The translations under genes and the position numbers were made by a program. This document shows, piece by piece, positions 8,333 to 16,257 of a DNA stretch of 64,000 nucleotides; the first letter of the stretch is position 1, and each line of letters starts with the position of its first letter. The notes under the pieces are model-generated. The model did no database searches. It saw nothing but the letters and a program-made list of their open reading frames with translations, and was not told the origin of the DNA. Source of the stretch: Leifsonia sp. 1010 (GTDB lineage: Bacteria; Actinomycetota; Actinomycetes; Actinomycetales; Microbacteriaceae); the NCBI RefSeq assembly GCF_031455295.1, contig NZ_JAVDSL010000001.1, positions 310,001 to 374,000 on the forward strand, given 5' to 3'.

Positions 8333-9100
8333 GTGGACCTGCACGGAAAGAGCGTCGTCGTCACCGGCGGAAACAGCGGGATCGGGGCGGCGATCGTCCG
8401 CTCTCTGGCTGCAGCGGGAGCGGCGGTGGTGATCGACTACGTCTCGCGGCCGGAGGACGCCGCCGACCTGGTCAAGGACATCGTCGCGGCGGGCGGTCGC
8501 GCCATCGGAGTGGAGGCCGACGTCACCACGACCGCGGGTATCGACAAGTTGATCGGAACGGCGGTGGACGAGTTCGGGCGGTTGGACGCGTTCGTCAACA
8601 ACGCGGGCGTCGAGATGCGCCACAGCCTGCTCGACGTGGACGAGGAGACCTTCGCCAAGGTGATGGCCGTCAACCTGACCAGCGCGGTGTTCGGAACGCA
8701 GCGCGCGGCGAAGCGCTTCATCCAGCAGGGAACAGGCGGGGTGGTCGTGAACGTGTCCTCGGTGCACGAGGACTGGCCGATGCCCGGCAATCTCAGCTAT
8801 TGCGTGTCCAAGGGCGGGATGCGCATGCTCACGCGAACCGCAGGCGTCGAGCTCGGGCCGCAGGGCGTCCGGGTCGTGAGCGTCGCGCCCGGCGCGGTCG
8901 ACACCCCCATCAACGCCGCCACGATGAAGGACGACGCGCTGCGGCAGAAGCTGGAGAACTCCATCCCGCTCCGAACGGTCGCCGAGCCGTCGGAGATCGG
9001 CGATGTCGTCGCGTTCGTCATCTCGGACGCGGCGAAGTACATGACGGCGACGACGGTCTTCGTCGACGGCGGCATCATGCACGGCAGTGTGGGGCTCTGA
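8333..9100 (+). CDS. short-chain dehydrogenase/reductase (glucose-1-dehydrogenase-like)
   Basis: This 255-residue classical SDR has the nucleotide-binding TGGNSGIG, the NNAG motif, a catalytic Ser (VNVSSVHE) and the YCVSKGG catalytic Tyr/Lys. The C-terminus is FVDGGIM. The opening and length match the glucose/sorbitol-dehydrogenase-like SDR group, but the substrate is open. GTG 8333 is chosen over 8327 because GGAGG then lies 5 bases away. It is the first of three same-strand genes with gaps of 52 and 93 bp. Confidence 0.85.
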   Translation: MDLHGKSVVVTGGNSGIGAAIVRSLAAAGAAVVIDYVSRPEDAADLVKDIVAAGGRAIGVEADVTTTAGIDKLIGTAVDEFGRLDAFVNNAGVEMRHSLLDVDEETFAKVMAVNLTSAVFGTQRAAKRFIQQGTGGVVVNVSSVHEDWPMPGNLSYCVSKGGMRMLTRTAGVELGPQGVRVVSVAPGAVDTPINAATMKDDALRQKLENSIPLRTVAEPSEIGDVVAFVISDAAKYMTATTVFVDGGIMHGSVGL

Positions 9101-9152
9101 CGAAGGGCGACCGCACCCGCACCCCAACCGGAGAATGAAAGGAGCGAGAGCG

Positions 9153-10484
9153 ATGACGGAACCGCACATCCTCATCCTCGGCGCAGGATTCGCGGGGTTC
9201 ACCCTCGCGCGCGACCTGCGTCGCGACGCCGCGGCCCACCGGGTGCGCCTGACCGTCGTGGAGCCGGAGCCGTACCTGACGTACAAGCCGCTGCTGCCGG
9301 AGGTGGCGGGCGGCGAGACCCAATCGCGAGACTCGGTGGTGCCGCTGCGCCGCCCGCTCAAGAACGCTGAGCTCGTTGCGGGGGCGCTCCAGTCGGTGGA
9401 TACCGGCGCCCGGGTCGCGGTCGTGCGAACCCTCGACGGCACCGAGCGGGCGATCACCTACGACCACGTCGTGTTCGCCCTGGGCGCCGTCACCAAGACA
9501 TTGCCCATCCCTGGGCTCGCGGAAACAGCGATCGGCTTCTCCAGCGTCGAGGAGGCGGCCTACCTGCGGGACCACGTGCTGGAGCGCATCCGCTTCGCCG
9601 CCGCCACCGGCGACGCCGCCGAGCGGAAGCGGGCGCTGACGTTCGTGTTCGTCGGCGGCGGGTACACGGGCGTCGAGGCGATCGCGGAACTGCAGCGTGT
9701 CGCGGCGGCCGAACTGGACCGCTATCGGGAGCTCGACGGCGAGCGGATGAACTGGCTGCTGATCGAGGTCGCCGGCCGGATCGCTGCCGAGCTTCCCGAG
9801 CAGCTCTCCGCCTGGACGCTGCGGCTGCTGCGCAAGCGCGGCATCCAGGTGCTCCTCCACACCGAGGTGAAGAGCTGCGAGCACGGCGACGTCGTGCTCA
9901 GCAACGGCGAGACGCATCCCACCGACACGCTCATCTGGGTGGCCGGCGTCACCCCCAACCCGGTGCTCGACCGAGCGGATGTGCCGCGCGGCCCCAAGGG
10001 GCACGTGCAGTGCAACGCCAGCCTGCAGGCCGTACGCGACGACGGAACACCCCTCGACGGGGTGTGGGCGCTCGGCGACGACGCCCAGGTGCCCGATCTC
10101 ACGGCCGAGAAGCAGCCCGCCTACTACCCGCCGAACGCACAGAACGCGATCCGCCAGGCGCGGGTGCTCGCCGACAACCTGCGACGGTCGATCGCCGGGG
10201 AGAGCCTGACCGAGTACCGTCACCGTTCGCTGGGGACGCTCGCCAGCTACAGCGGGATGCGCGGAGCCGCCGTGGTCCGCGGCATTCCCCTCCGCGGCGT
10301 CGCGGCCTGGGCTGTCGACAAGGTCTACCACGCGATCGCCCTGCCCAGCGTGTCCCGACGGTTCCTGCTCATCCTCGGCTGGGTCGGCAACGGCCTCACC
10401 CCACGCGACGCGGCGCCGGTGGGCACGGTGCAGGAGCCGCGGGAGCGGTTCCGTGAGGCGGCAGCCGCGCAGGAGAAGAACTGA
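9153..10484 (+). CDS. type II NADH dehydrogenase-like FAD oxidoreductase (NDH-2)
   Basis: The protein has 443 residues. The N-terminal FAD fold is ILGAGFAGF, the second Rossmann motif for NADH is FVGGGYTGVE, and the FAD-ribityl motif is WALGDDAQ. A C-terminal amphipathic/hydrophobic stretch (FLLILGWVGNGL) could attach it to the membrane. NDH-2 passes electrons from NADH to menaquinone without pumping protons. The ATG at 9153 has AAGGAG upstream. It lies between an SDR and a pyruvate-oxidase-like enzyme, which suggests a small module feeding electrons into the quinone pool. Confidence 0.8.
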   Translation: MTEPHILILGAGFAGFTLARDLRRDAAAHRVRLTVVEPEPYLTYKPLLPEVAGGETQSRDSVVPLRRPLKNAELVAGALQSVDTGARVAVVRTLDGTERAITYDHVVFALGAVTKTLPIPGLAETAIGFSSVEEAAYLRDHVLERIRFAAATGDAAERKRALTFVFVGGGYTGVEAIAELQRVAAAELDRYRELDGERMNWLLIEVAGRIAAELPEQLSAWTLRLLRKRGIQVLLHTEVKSCEHGDVVLSNGETHPTDTLIWVAGVTPNPVLDRADVPRGPKGHVQCNASLQAVRDDGTPLDGVWALGDDAQVPDLTAEKQPAYYPPNAQNAIRQARVLADNLRRSIAGESLTEYRHRSLGTLASYSGMRGAAVVRGIPLRGVAAWAVDKVYHAIALPSVSRRFLLILGWVGNGLTPRDAAPVGTVQEPRERFREAAAAQEKN

Positions 10485-10577
10485 CCGACGTCGTCCGACC
10501 CCGTTGACCCGGGAGTCACGGGGCGTTGGATGGCCGTGTGCGCGCGAACGACCGGTAGCGCGAAGAGGAGAGACAGC

Positions 10578-12407
10578 ATGACGACGGTGAGCGAGTTCGT
10601 GATCGAGCGGATCCGGGAGTGGGGCGTTCGGCGGGTGTTCGGATTCCCCGGCGACGGCATCGGGGAGTTCGACGGTGCTCTCGGCAAGGCCGAGCGAGCC
10701 GGTGAGGGCGTGGAGTACATCCGTCCGACGCACGAGGAGATCGCCGCGTTGATGGCGACGGCCCACGCGAAGTTCACCGGTGAGGTCGGCGTGTGCGTCG
10801 CCACGTCGAGCCCGGGCGGGTTCCACCTGATCAACGGCCTGTACGACGCGAAGATGGACAACCAGCCCGTCGTCGCGATCGTCGGCCAGCAGGGCCTCGA
10901 CTCGCTGGGGACGTTCAACCAGCAGGAGAGCCACCTCGAGCGGACCTTCTCGGATGTCGCCGCGTACGTGCAGACGATCGTGTCGCCCGCGCAGGCGCAG
11001 GCCGTCGTCGACACCGCGTTCCGGACCGCGATCACCCGGCTGCAGCCGTGCGTGATCATCCTTCCCCACGACGTGCAGGGACAGAAGATGGTCGAGCCGG
11101 GGCCGGAGATGTGGCAGTCGCGTTCGAGTGCTGTGGCCCCATCCACCGCCATCGCTCCCCCGCTGGAGCAGCTGCAGGCCGCCGCCGATCTCATCAACGC
11201 CGGCGAGCGCGTCACCTTCCTGGTGGGCGCCGGGGCGAACGGTGCGACCGCGGAGGTGCTGGAGGCGGCGAAGCTCGCCGGCGCCGGGGTCATCACGTCC
11301 CTCCGCGGAAAGCAGGTCGTGCCGTCGGACGTGCCGTTCCACACCCAGCAGCTGGGGCTCCTCGGCTCCCGGCCGAGCTACCACCAGATGAAGGAGTGCG
11401 ACACGCTCGTGCTGCTCGGCACCAACTATCCGTACGGGCAGTTCCTGCCGGCGACCCGTCAGGCCCGGGCCGTGCAGATCGACCTGCGGCCGGAGCAGCT
11501 CGGCCTGCGGTATCCGACCGAGGTGAGCATCTGGGCGGACGTGAAGACCGCCCTGACCGGCCTTCTTCCCCTGCTCACGCAGAAGGAGGACCTCTCCTGG
11601 CAGGAGAAGGTCGTCGACGACATGCAGAAGTGGGACGACGAGCTCGCCGCACAGGCTGAGCAGACCTATGACGACGGGGTGAACCCGCGCAGGGTGTACG
11701 CGGAGCTGAACAAGAGGCTCCCTGCCGGTGCGATCGTCACCGCCGACGCGGGTACCACCGCCGACTGGTACGGCCACTACATCCGGCTTCACGACGGGAT
11801 GCTCGGCGACCTCTCCGGCCGCCTCGCCACGATGATCGCGGCGATGCCCTACGCGGAGGCGGCGAAGTTCGCGTATTCGGATCGGACGGTCGTCTGCACC
11901 ATCGGCGACGGCGCGTTCCAGATGCTCGGGATGAATGAGCTGATCACCATCAAGAAGTACCTGTCACGGTGGTCCGACCCGACCTTCATCGTCCTGGTGC
12001 TGCACAACGACGACCTCACGCAGGTCTCGTGGGAGATGCGCACCGAGGACGCGAACCCCGTCTGGGAGACCGCACAGGCCGTCGAGTCCGTCGACTACGC
12101 CGGCTGGGCGCGCCTCCTCGGCTTCAACGGCATCACCGTGACCGACGACGACGATGTGGCCGCCGCGTGGGATGCCGCATTCGCCCACCGCGGCGTCACG
12201 CTGATCGACGCGCACACCAGCAAGAACGTGCCGCCCCTCCCCCCGCACATCACAGCGGAGTTCGCCAAGAACACGGCGTTCGCGCTGCTGAAGGGCGACC
12301 CGGACGGGCTCGGCGCCATCAAGGACTCGGCCACCTCGCTCGTCACCGAGGGCGTGGAGCGCGTGAAGGGGGTGCTGCACCGGGACCACGGCGACGACGA
12401 GGGGTGA
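10578..12407 (+). CDS. thiamine-diphosphate enzyme, pyruvate oxidase/acetolactate synthase-like
   Basis: The 609-residue protein has three-domain ThDP enzyme architecture. The N-terminal PYR domain has the catalytic Glu in RPTHEEIAALMA, a central Rossmann-like domain spans about 190-330, and the C-terminal PP domain has the ThDP motif beginning at GDGAFQMLGM and ending with HND. It is most like the 'thiamine pyrophosphate-requiring enzymes' grouped with pyruvate:quinone oxidoreductase (PoxB). A decarboxylating reaction on pyruvate is likely but not proven. The ATG at 10578 follows AGAGGAGA. The NDH-2 gene just upstream supports a respiratory role. It ends with an acidic tail. Confidence 0.8.
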   Translation: MTTVSEFVIERIREWGVRRVFGFPGDGIGEFDGALGKAERAGEGVEYIRPTHEEIAALMATAHAKFTGEVGVCVATSSPGGFHLINGLYDAKMDNQPVVAIVGQQGLDSLGTFNQQESHLERTFSDVAAYVQTIVSPAQAQAVVDTAFRTAITRLQPCVIILPHDVQGQKMVEPGPEMWQSRSSAVAPSTAIAPPLEQLQAAADLINAGERVTFLVGAGANGATAEVLEAAKLAGAGVITSLRGKQVVPSDVPFHTQQLGLLGSRPSYHQMKECDTLVLLGTNYPYGQFLPATRQARAVQIDLRPEQLGLRYPTEVSIWADVKTALTGLLPLLTQKEDLSWQEKVVDDMQKWDDELAAQAEQTYDDGVNPRRVYAELNKRLPAGAIVTADAGTTADWYGHYIRLHDGMLGDLSGRLATMIAAMPYAEAAKFAYSDRTVVCTIGDGAFQMLGMNELITIKKYLSRWSDPTFIVLVLHNDDLTQVSWEMRTEDANPVWETAQAVESVDYAGWARLLGFNGITVTDDDDVAAAWDAAFAHRGVTLIDAHTSKNVPPLPPHITAEFAKNTAFALLKGDPDGLGAIKDSATSLVTEGVERVKGVLHRDHGDDEG

Positions 12408-12420
12408 TCCCGGCGCGCTG

Positions 12421-12738
12421 CTAGTGCTCGTCCCTGTTGTGCTCGTCCCTGTTGTGCTCGTCCCTGTTGTGCTCGTCCTGGTCGTGACCGTGCCGATCGT
12501 GATCGTGCTCGTGCTCGTGCTCGGCCTTGGGGTAGTTGCCCGCGCGCTGGTGCGTGCTGCGCACCAGCGGTACTTCGCCGTCGCGCTCGGCGCCGATGTA
12601 CGTCCCGGTCACGTCCGCTTCCGGTCCGACCCCGCCGCTCTCGGTGTACTGCCCGTGGACTCCGCGCGGCTCGGGCGCCTCCGGATCAGCCTGCGTGTAG
12701 CGGCCTTCGAGCCCGTCCCGCTCGTTCTCCTGCACCAT
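12421..12738 (-). CDS. small hydrophilic protein with His/Asp-rich repeat tail
   Basis: The protein has 105 residues. The N-terminal two thirds are acidic with Gly/Pro and two similar motifs (GRYTQADPEAPEPRG and GQYTESGGVGPEADV). The last 35 residues are EHEHEHDHDRHGHD followed by DEHNR repeats, so roughly one in three is histidine or aspartate. Such a tail could bind transition metals. The ATG at 12738 is preferred over GTG 12742-12744 because GGAGG is then 8 bases away. It is divergent from a MarR regulator across a perfect palindrome and is probably its target. The function is unknown. Confidence 0.6.
   Translation of the reverse strand: MVQENERDGLEGRYTQADPEAPEPRGVHGQYTESGGVGPEADVTGTYIGAERDGEVPLVRSTHQRAGNYPKAEHEHEHDHDRHGHDQDEHNRDEHNRDEHNRDEH
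12424..12483 (-). repeat. 15-bp tandem repeat encoding the DEHNR tail
   Basis: There are three identical copies of GTGCTCGTCCCTGTT (plus-strand reading, 12424-12468) and one diverged copy (12469-12483). They sit in frame at the 3' end of the His-rich gene, so copy changes alter only tail length. Confidence 0.85.
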
Positions 12739-12757
12739 GGTCACCGCCTCCTCTTTG

Positions 12758-12773
12758 ATTGCGATATCGCAAT
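12758..12773. promoter_or_regulatory. perfect 16-bp palindrome, probable MarR operator
   Basis: ATTGCGATATCGCAAT is self-complementary over its full length and lies between the divergent starts of the His-rich gene (20 bp away) and the MarR gene (58 bp away). TTGC-N-GCAA dyads of this size are typical MarR-family sites, so this is probably an auto-regulated shared operator. Confidence 0.7.
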
Positions 12774-12831
12774 TATCTCACCAGTGAGGCCGCTCGGGGC
12801 GGCGTTGACCGATCCAGGGTAGAAAGGACGC

Positions 12832-13347
12832 GTGAGCGAAGATCTGCAGGTGGAGGCCGCCCTGGGCGCCGCCGACGTCTTGATGCGCGTGGCCGCCCGC
12901 TCGGTCATGGAGGTCGAGGACGTCGTCACCTCCCCGCAGCTCCGAGTCCTGGTCCTCATAGCCCGGCGTGGACCCCGCACGCTCGGCGATGTCGCCGCCG
13001 AGCTCGGTGTGCACGCCTCCAACGCGACGCGCCTCAGCGACAAGCTCGTCCAGGCCGGCCTCGTCGAGCGCCACGAGGACCCCGAGGACCGCCGCTACGT
13101 CCGCCTCACCCTCACGCGCGCCGGCCGCCGCCTGGTGGAGCGCGTCATCGGCCACCGACGCCAGGCGATCGCCGAGGTCCTCGCGGCAATGCCCCCGTCC
13201 GAGCGGGCCGCCGCCAGCCGGGCCTTCGAAGCCTTCGCCCGGGCCGCGAGCACCGACCCCGACGACGACGACGGCCGTTTCACGCTGCTGCCGCCGGGGT
13301 GGCGGGACGAGGGATTTCCCGAGGACTTGGACGTGGAGCGCGCCTGA
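12832..13347 (+). CDS. MarR-family transcriptional regulator
   Basis: The protein has 171 residues. It has a winged helix-turn-helix with recognition region LGDVAAELGVHASNATRLSDKLVQ and the wing/basic motif HEDPEDRRYVRLTLT, as in MarR proteins. Helices at both ends would form the dimer interface, and the C-terminus adds an acidic Asp run (STDPDDDDG). The GTG at 12832 follows AGAAAGGA. A 16-bp palindrome just upstream is the likely binding site, which also covers the divergent His-rich gene. The ligand cannot be predicted. Confidence 0.88.
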   Translation: MSEDLQVEAALGAADVLMRVAARSVMEVEDVVTSPQLRVLVLIARRGPRTLGDVAAELGVHASNATRLSDKLVQAGLVERHEDPEDRRYVRLTLTRAGRRLVERVIGHRRQAIAEVLAAMPPSERAAASRAFEAFARAASTDPDDDDGRFTLLPPGWRDEGFPEDLDVERA

Positions 13348-13415
13348 GAGATGAGAGCTGCGGGCAGAACCACAGTCTCATCACGCCTCTGCACCCTCCC
13401 TTCGATTCATAGGAC

Positions 13416-14297
13416 CTAGAGATCGAGTGCCTTTGTGTTCCAGTTGCGGACCATCCAGCGAAGAAATGACTGGCCGATAAGAATCATCCACAGGCCGATG
13501 TAGTAAATGACCGCCATTGCGAGATGGCTTGCAGGTGGGAGATCACTTCTGATGTTGGACGGCGATATTCCGTAGAGCACCCCCAATGCCAACGCAATCG
13601 GCAAGAGTCTCGTCATGATCATGACCGCGCGGCCCACCTTGGCGTCGTCGCTCAAGTACTCCTCCGGATACTGCCAGACGGGGCCTCGTACGAATAACAG
13701 GAAGACGCGATCTCCTGGCCGATAGTCCGCCTTGATGTGCTTGCGGATGAACTCGCCTACGAACCATTCGCGCGCCAGGTCGACCATGTCGGATGGGCCG
13801 ACCGGAGGGACATCAAGCCTCCATCGGGTTGGAGCCGGCGAGCGCCCCTTTTTGCTGGTGAACTTCTTCCCCGGCCTCTGAGTCATCCCTGCTTTTCGCG
13901 GCATCATCGGAGCGTTCCAATAGCGGACCATCCACCGAAGCCAAGAGTGCGACTTGAGCGCAAACCAACAACTCGCAGAGAACAACAAAAACAGAACGGC
14001 GGCCACAATCAGGCCGGTCGTCACATCATTTCCCGATAGCGCGGACGAAGTGACGCCGGTTGTCCGCAGCAGCACAACCAGGCTCAATCCGCCGAGAATC
14101 AGCGCGACCAGACAATTATTAAAGAGGTAGACACACCTGTCCCCGACGTACTTGCTTCGCCGGGCTTTGTCTGCCTCGAGATAGCGCCTAGCCGTTTTCA
14201 CGGCTCCGCGCGTGTCAGCGACACTTCCGAAGAGCGCGTCGTCCAGCCGGTAGTCAGCCCGAAGCATCTTTCGAACGAAGTTTGCTTTCCACGTCAC
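13416..14297 (-). CDS. membrane protein made of two homologous halves (unknown)
   Basis: The protein has 293 residues. The first half (about 1-135) runs FVRKMLRADYRLDDALF, two hydrophobic helices, then SWLRWMVRYWNAP. The second half (about 175-293) repeats the plan with FIRKHIKADYRPGDRVF, two helices, then SFLRWMVRNWNTK. This is an internal duplication with about four TM helices in total. The GTG at 14297 has TAGGAG upstream. Base composition is noticeably less GC-rich than flanking housekeeping genes. No known family was recognised. It is the last gene at the distal end of the type VII secretion-associated minus-strand array. Confidence 0.65.
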   Translation of the reverse strand: MTWKANFVRKMLRADYRLDDALFGSVADTRGAVKTARRYLEADKARRSKYVGDRCVYLFNNCLVALILGGLSLVVLLRTTGVTSSALSGNDVTTGLIVAAVLFLLFSASCWFALKSHSWLRWMVRYWNAPMMPRKAGMTQRPGKKFTSKKGRSPAPTRWRLDVPPVGPSDMVDLAREWFVGEFIRKHIKADYRPGDRVFLLFVRGPVWQYPEEYLSDDAKVGRAVMIMTRLLPIALALGVLYGISPSNIRSDLPPASHLAMAVIYYIGLWMILIGQSFLRWMVRNWNTKALDL

Positions 14298-14436
14298 CGA
14301 TGGGCTCCTACGTGAGGCCGTTGCCTCGCCCGGACGGATGCCACGCCGGATTCGCCGCTAAGCGCCAGCGCGAACGTGCCTTCCTTTCGGATCATCGACG
14401 AGATCGGCTCAGTCGTCGATGTTCCAAAAATCTCCA

Positions 14437-14781
14437 CTAGGCCCGCGGCCAGAGCGCGTCGTACGACTCCAAGAGCTTCTGCGGCATCGCGAGGCGACAA
14501 TATCTGTCCGCATGATCCAGCGAGCCTCTGATCGAATCCGAGTCGTTGTTCAACGAAAACTCAGTCCCGAGCAGACGCCTCGTGACAATATTCCCGGGAA
14601 GTACGAGGCCCAGGCCGAAAATGTCTGTGCGTGGTTCGAGTGCTGTTTCGAAGACGAAGGTTTCGTAGAGCACGAATCGGATTTCGCGATCTTCGCGGTT
14701 CACTGACAAGAGCGAAGCTTTTGTGCCCAGGTGTGATTCAATCAGACGCGCCAATTCAGTAACGTCGGTAATGTTTGACAA
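14437..14781 (-). CDS. hypothetical protein, 114 aa
   Basis: This small soluble protein (TDVTELARLIESHLGTKA... RLAMPQKLLESYDALWPRA) starts at a TTG with GAGGAG six bases upstream. It has no signal peptide or TM segment. Its size, soluble alpha/beta look and location in an effector/immunity array suggest an immunity or adaptor protein, but no family was recognised. Another ATG slightly upstream lies in a different frame. Confidence 0.5.
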   Translation of the reverse strand: MSNITDVTELARLIESHLGTKASLLSVNREDREIRFVLYETFVFETALEPRTDIFGLGLVLPGNIVTRRLLGTEFSLNNDSDSIRGSLDHADRYCRLAMPQKLLESYDALWPRA

Positions 14782-15271
14782 TTCATTCTCCTCGGGGATG
14801 CGCGATTTGCGCCTTGCCGTCGTAGTCGTACCGATGTGGCTTTGGGAGGACCATGATCAAGGCGCCGGAACTCTGAATCGCTCCGTGGTTCTCGAGCCAG
14901 GGTTCATGCGAACCTCGATGGGCTTCGCACGGCCAGCACAACAAGCGGCGCCCCCGACAGCCATGGGATTTGGAACGCTGTCCGCGCCTGCCTCTATTCG
15001 ATCCGTGTCACAAGCGACGGGGTCGGACAGCCCCGCGCGAGACAAGGTTGACGCATCGACCCAAACCGTTTCTTCCACGAACGTGTCCGCGATCGCGCGG
15101 CCATCCACCAGTCCGGCGGCATATTACTGAACGAACCACTCGAGACGATTCTTGGCTGCCGGCCACCCTCGGCGGGGGACGCAACGTAGGTGATCATGGC
15201 GCCGACGACGATCGGCAACCCGTGTCAGATCAGCTACCGACCGATGGTCAGCACCCGTGCTCACCGCACTA
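14782..15271 (-). pseudogene. gene-poor stretch with a possible decayed PAAR-like gene
   Basis: No intact gene is seen between the neighbours. On the minus strand two short frames may be fragments of one protein. One reads LPIVVGAMITYVASPAEGG (near 15218-15160). After a frame change another reads LSDPVACDTDRIEAGADSV followed by NPMAVGG (near 15030-14945). The pattern of an opening VVGAMI, a Cys and G-A-D-x-V resembles PAAR or DUF4280-type tip domains, which often sit with polymorphic toxins. Both fragments lack starts with ribosome-binding sites. The identification is tentative. Confidence 0.3.
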
Positions 15272-15805
15272 CTAGGACCACGTCGCAACCATGAAGTGCG
15301 GCTTGCCCTCCGGATCAAGTGCCGATTGCCGAATCTCCTCCGGGCTCAAGTTCACGTAGTGCGAGAACTCAACGAGTTCGGTCCTGTTTCCAGTTCGAAC
15401 GACGCCGTCGCTACTGTGGTGCAACTCATACCAGCGATCTCCAGAGTCTGTGACCTCGAAACCGGGGGCTGCCTTGTCAATAGTGACCGGGATCGACACG
15501 ACCAACAGCATCGGAAGACCCTTGTCACCGCGGAGACTGCTGCAGAACAAATAGGTGAGGAACTTTTCCATATCCTCCAGCAACGGAGAGGAGAACTGCA
15601 GGCTCTCCTCGGTGCTGGCTCGCTGCGCCCGGGTCAGGAACAAGCGATCATCAACCACACGAAGGAAGTTCCGTATCTCTGCTCCCGTATCAGCAAACAC
15701 CCATGCGTCAAACTCCGCCCTGAAACTCCCACCGAAATGCGCAGGAATCGCTACCGAGTTCACGCGCTCCACCATTGCCTCCACATCCGCGTGGTCAATA
15801 CTCAT
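15272..15805 (-). CDS. possible Imm61-like immunity protein
   Basis: The 177-residue soluble protein begins at ATG 15805 with GGGAGAG upstream. The central part (AEIRNFLRVVDDRLFLTRAQ, then FLTYLFCSSLRGDKGLP, then SGDRWYEL) resembles the layout of Immunity protein 61, a family found beside type VII/polymorphic toxins in actinobacteria. In that family a 'xxxRYxxRVxDGxWxLTRAERG' block precedes a helix and a DRW motif. The start overlaps the stop of the frameshifted gene (ATGA), so they were co-translated. No cognate toxin is intact next to it, so it may be an orphan. Confidence 0.5.
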   Translation of the reverse strand: MSIDHADVEAMVERVNSVAIPAHFGGSFRAEFDAWVFADTGAEIRNFLRVVDDRLFLTRAQRASTEESLQFSSPLLEDMEKFLTYLFCSSLRGDKGLPMLLVVSIPVTIDKAAPGFEVTDSGDRWYELHHSSDGVVRTGNRTELVEFSHYVNLSPEEIRQSALDPEGKPHFMVATWS

Positions 15806-16235
15806 TTCGAGAACTCTCCCGGGACTAGCACTCCAGCTTTCAGAAGCTCTTGTACGTTCACGATGTCGCCTTTCTCGTTACGAATGAGGAGTTGGTGCCC
15901 GCCGCCGGGTCTGCCGAAAGCGCGACGATCTGCAACCCGTCCCAGATCAGATCCCAGCCGGCCTGCTCCCGCCGAGCCGTCTCTGCGGCTTCGATGTCCT
16001 TGGCGTAGCCGGAGAACATCTTCTCCCAACCGGCCGTGGCGGCTTTCTGGTTCTGCGTGCAGTAATCCAACATCCCGGAGGTCAGCGGCCCCAACTGCCG
16101 CAGAGTCAGAGTGAAGCTGCCCGCGGTGCAGGAACGGCCCTGACCCGACCGTGAGCGCACGATAAGGTCCTTCACCGGCCCGAACCCGGGATCGGAGGCC
16201 TCATACGCCTCCCACGTCTCCTTCTGCCCCTTCAC
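15802..16235 (-). pseudogene. hypothetical gene with a single-base frameshift
   Basis: Two frames together encode one protein. The first runs from about GTG 16235 (KGQKETWEAYEASDPGFG) to GLQIVALSADPAAG near 15900. The other continues GHQLLIRNEKGDIVNVQ and ends LVPGEFSK at 15802. The join lies in the run read GGCGGGC on the minus strand (about 15895-15905); adding one G restores one frame. The downstream start overlaps this second-frame stop as ATGA, which shows that frame was the real one. No ribosome-binding site is seen at 16235, so the true start is uncertain. The protein has no recognised family. Confidence 0.5.
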
Positions 16236-16257
16236 GATCGGAGGAATAGGAGGTCGC

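Noticed and set aside
9075-11792. Very long minus-strand open frame opposite the SDR end, NDH-2 and ThDP genes
   Set aside because: High-GC shadow frame: low-complexity Arg/His/Gly translation, no family motifs, no ribosome site, and fully antisense to well-conserved enzymes.
12424-12483. Short tandem repeats considered as a CRISPR array
   Set aside because: 15-bp units without spacers and in coding frame; no cas genes.
14294-14500. 68-codon minus-strand frame between two hypothetical genes
   Set aside because: Overlaps the upstream gene end, has no ribosome site and no sequence features; treated as non-coding.
15124-15318. 64-codon minus-strand frame in the gene-poor stretch
   Set aside because: Arg-rich shadow frame overlapping the Imm61-like stop; no start signal.
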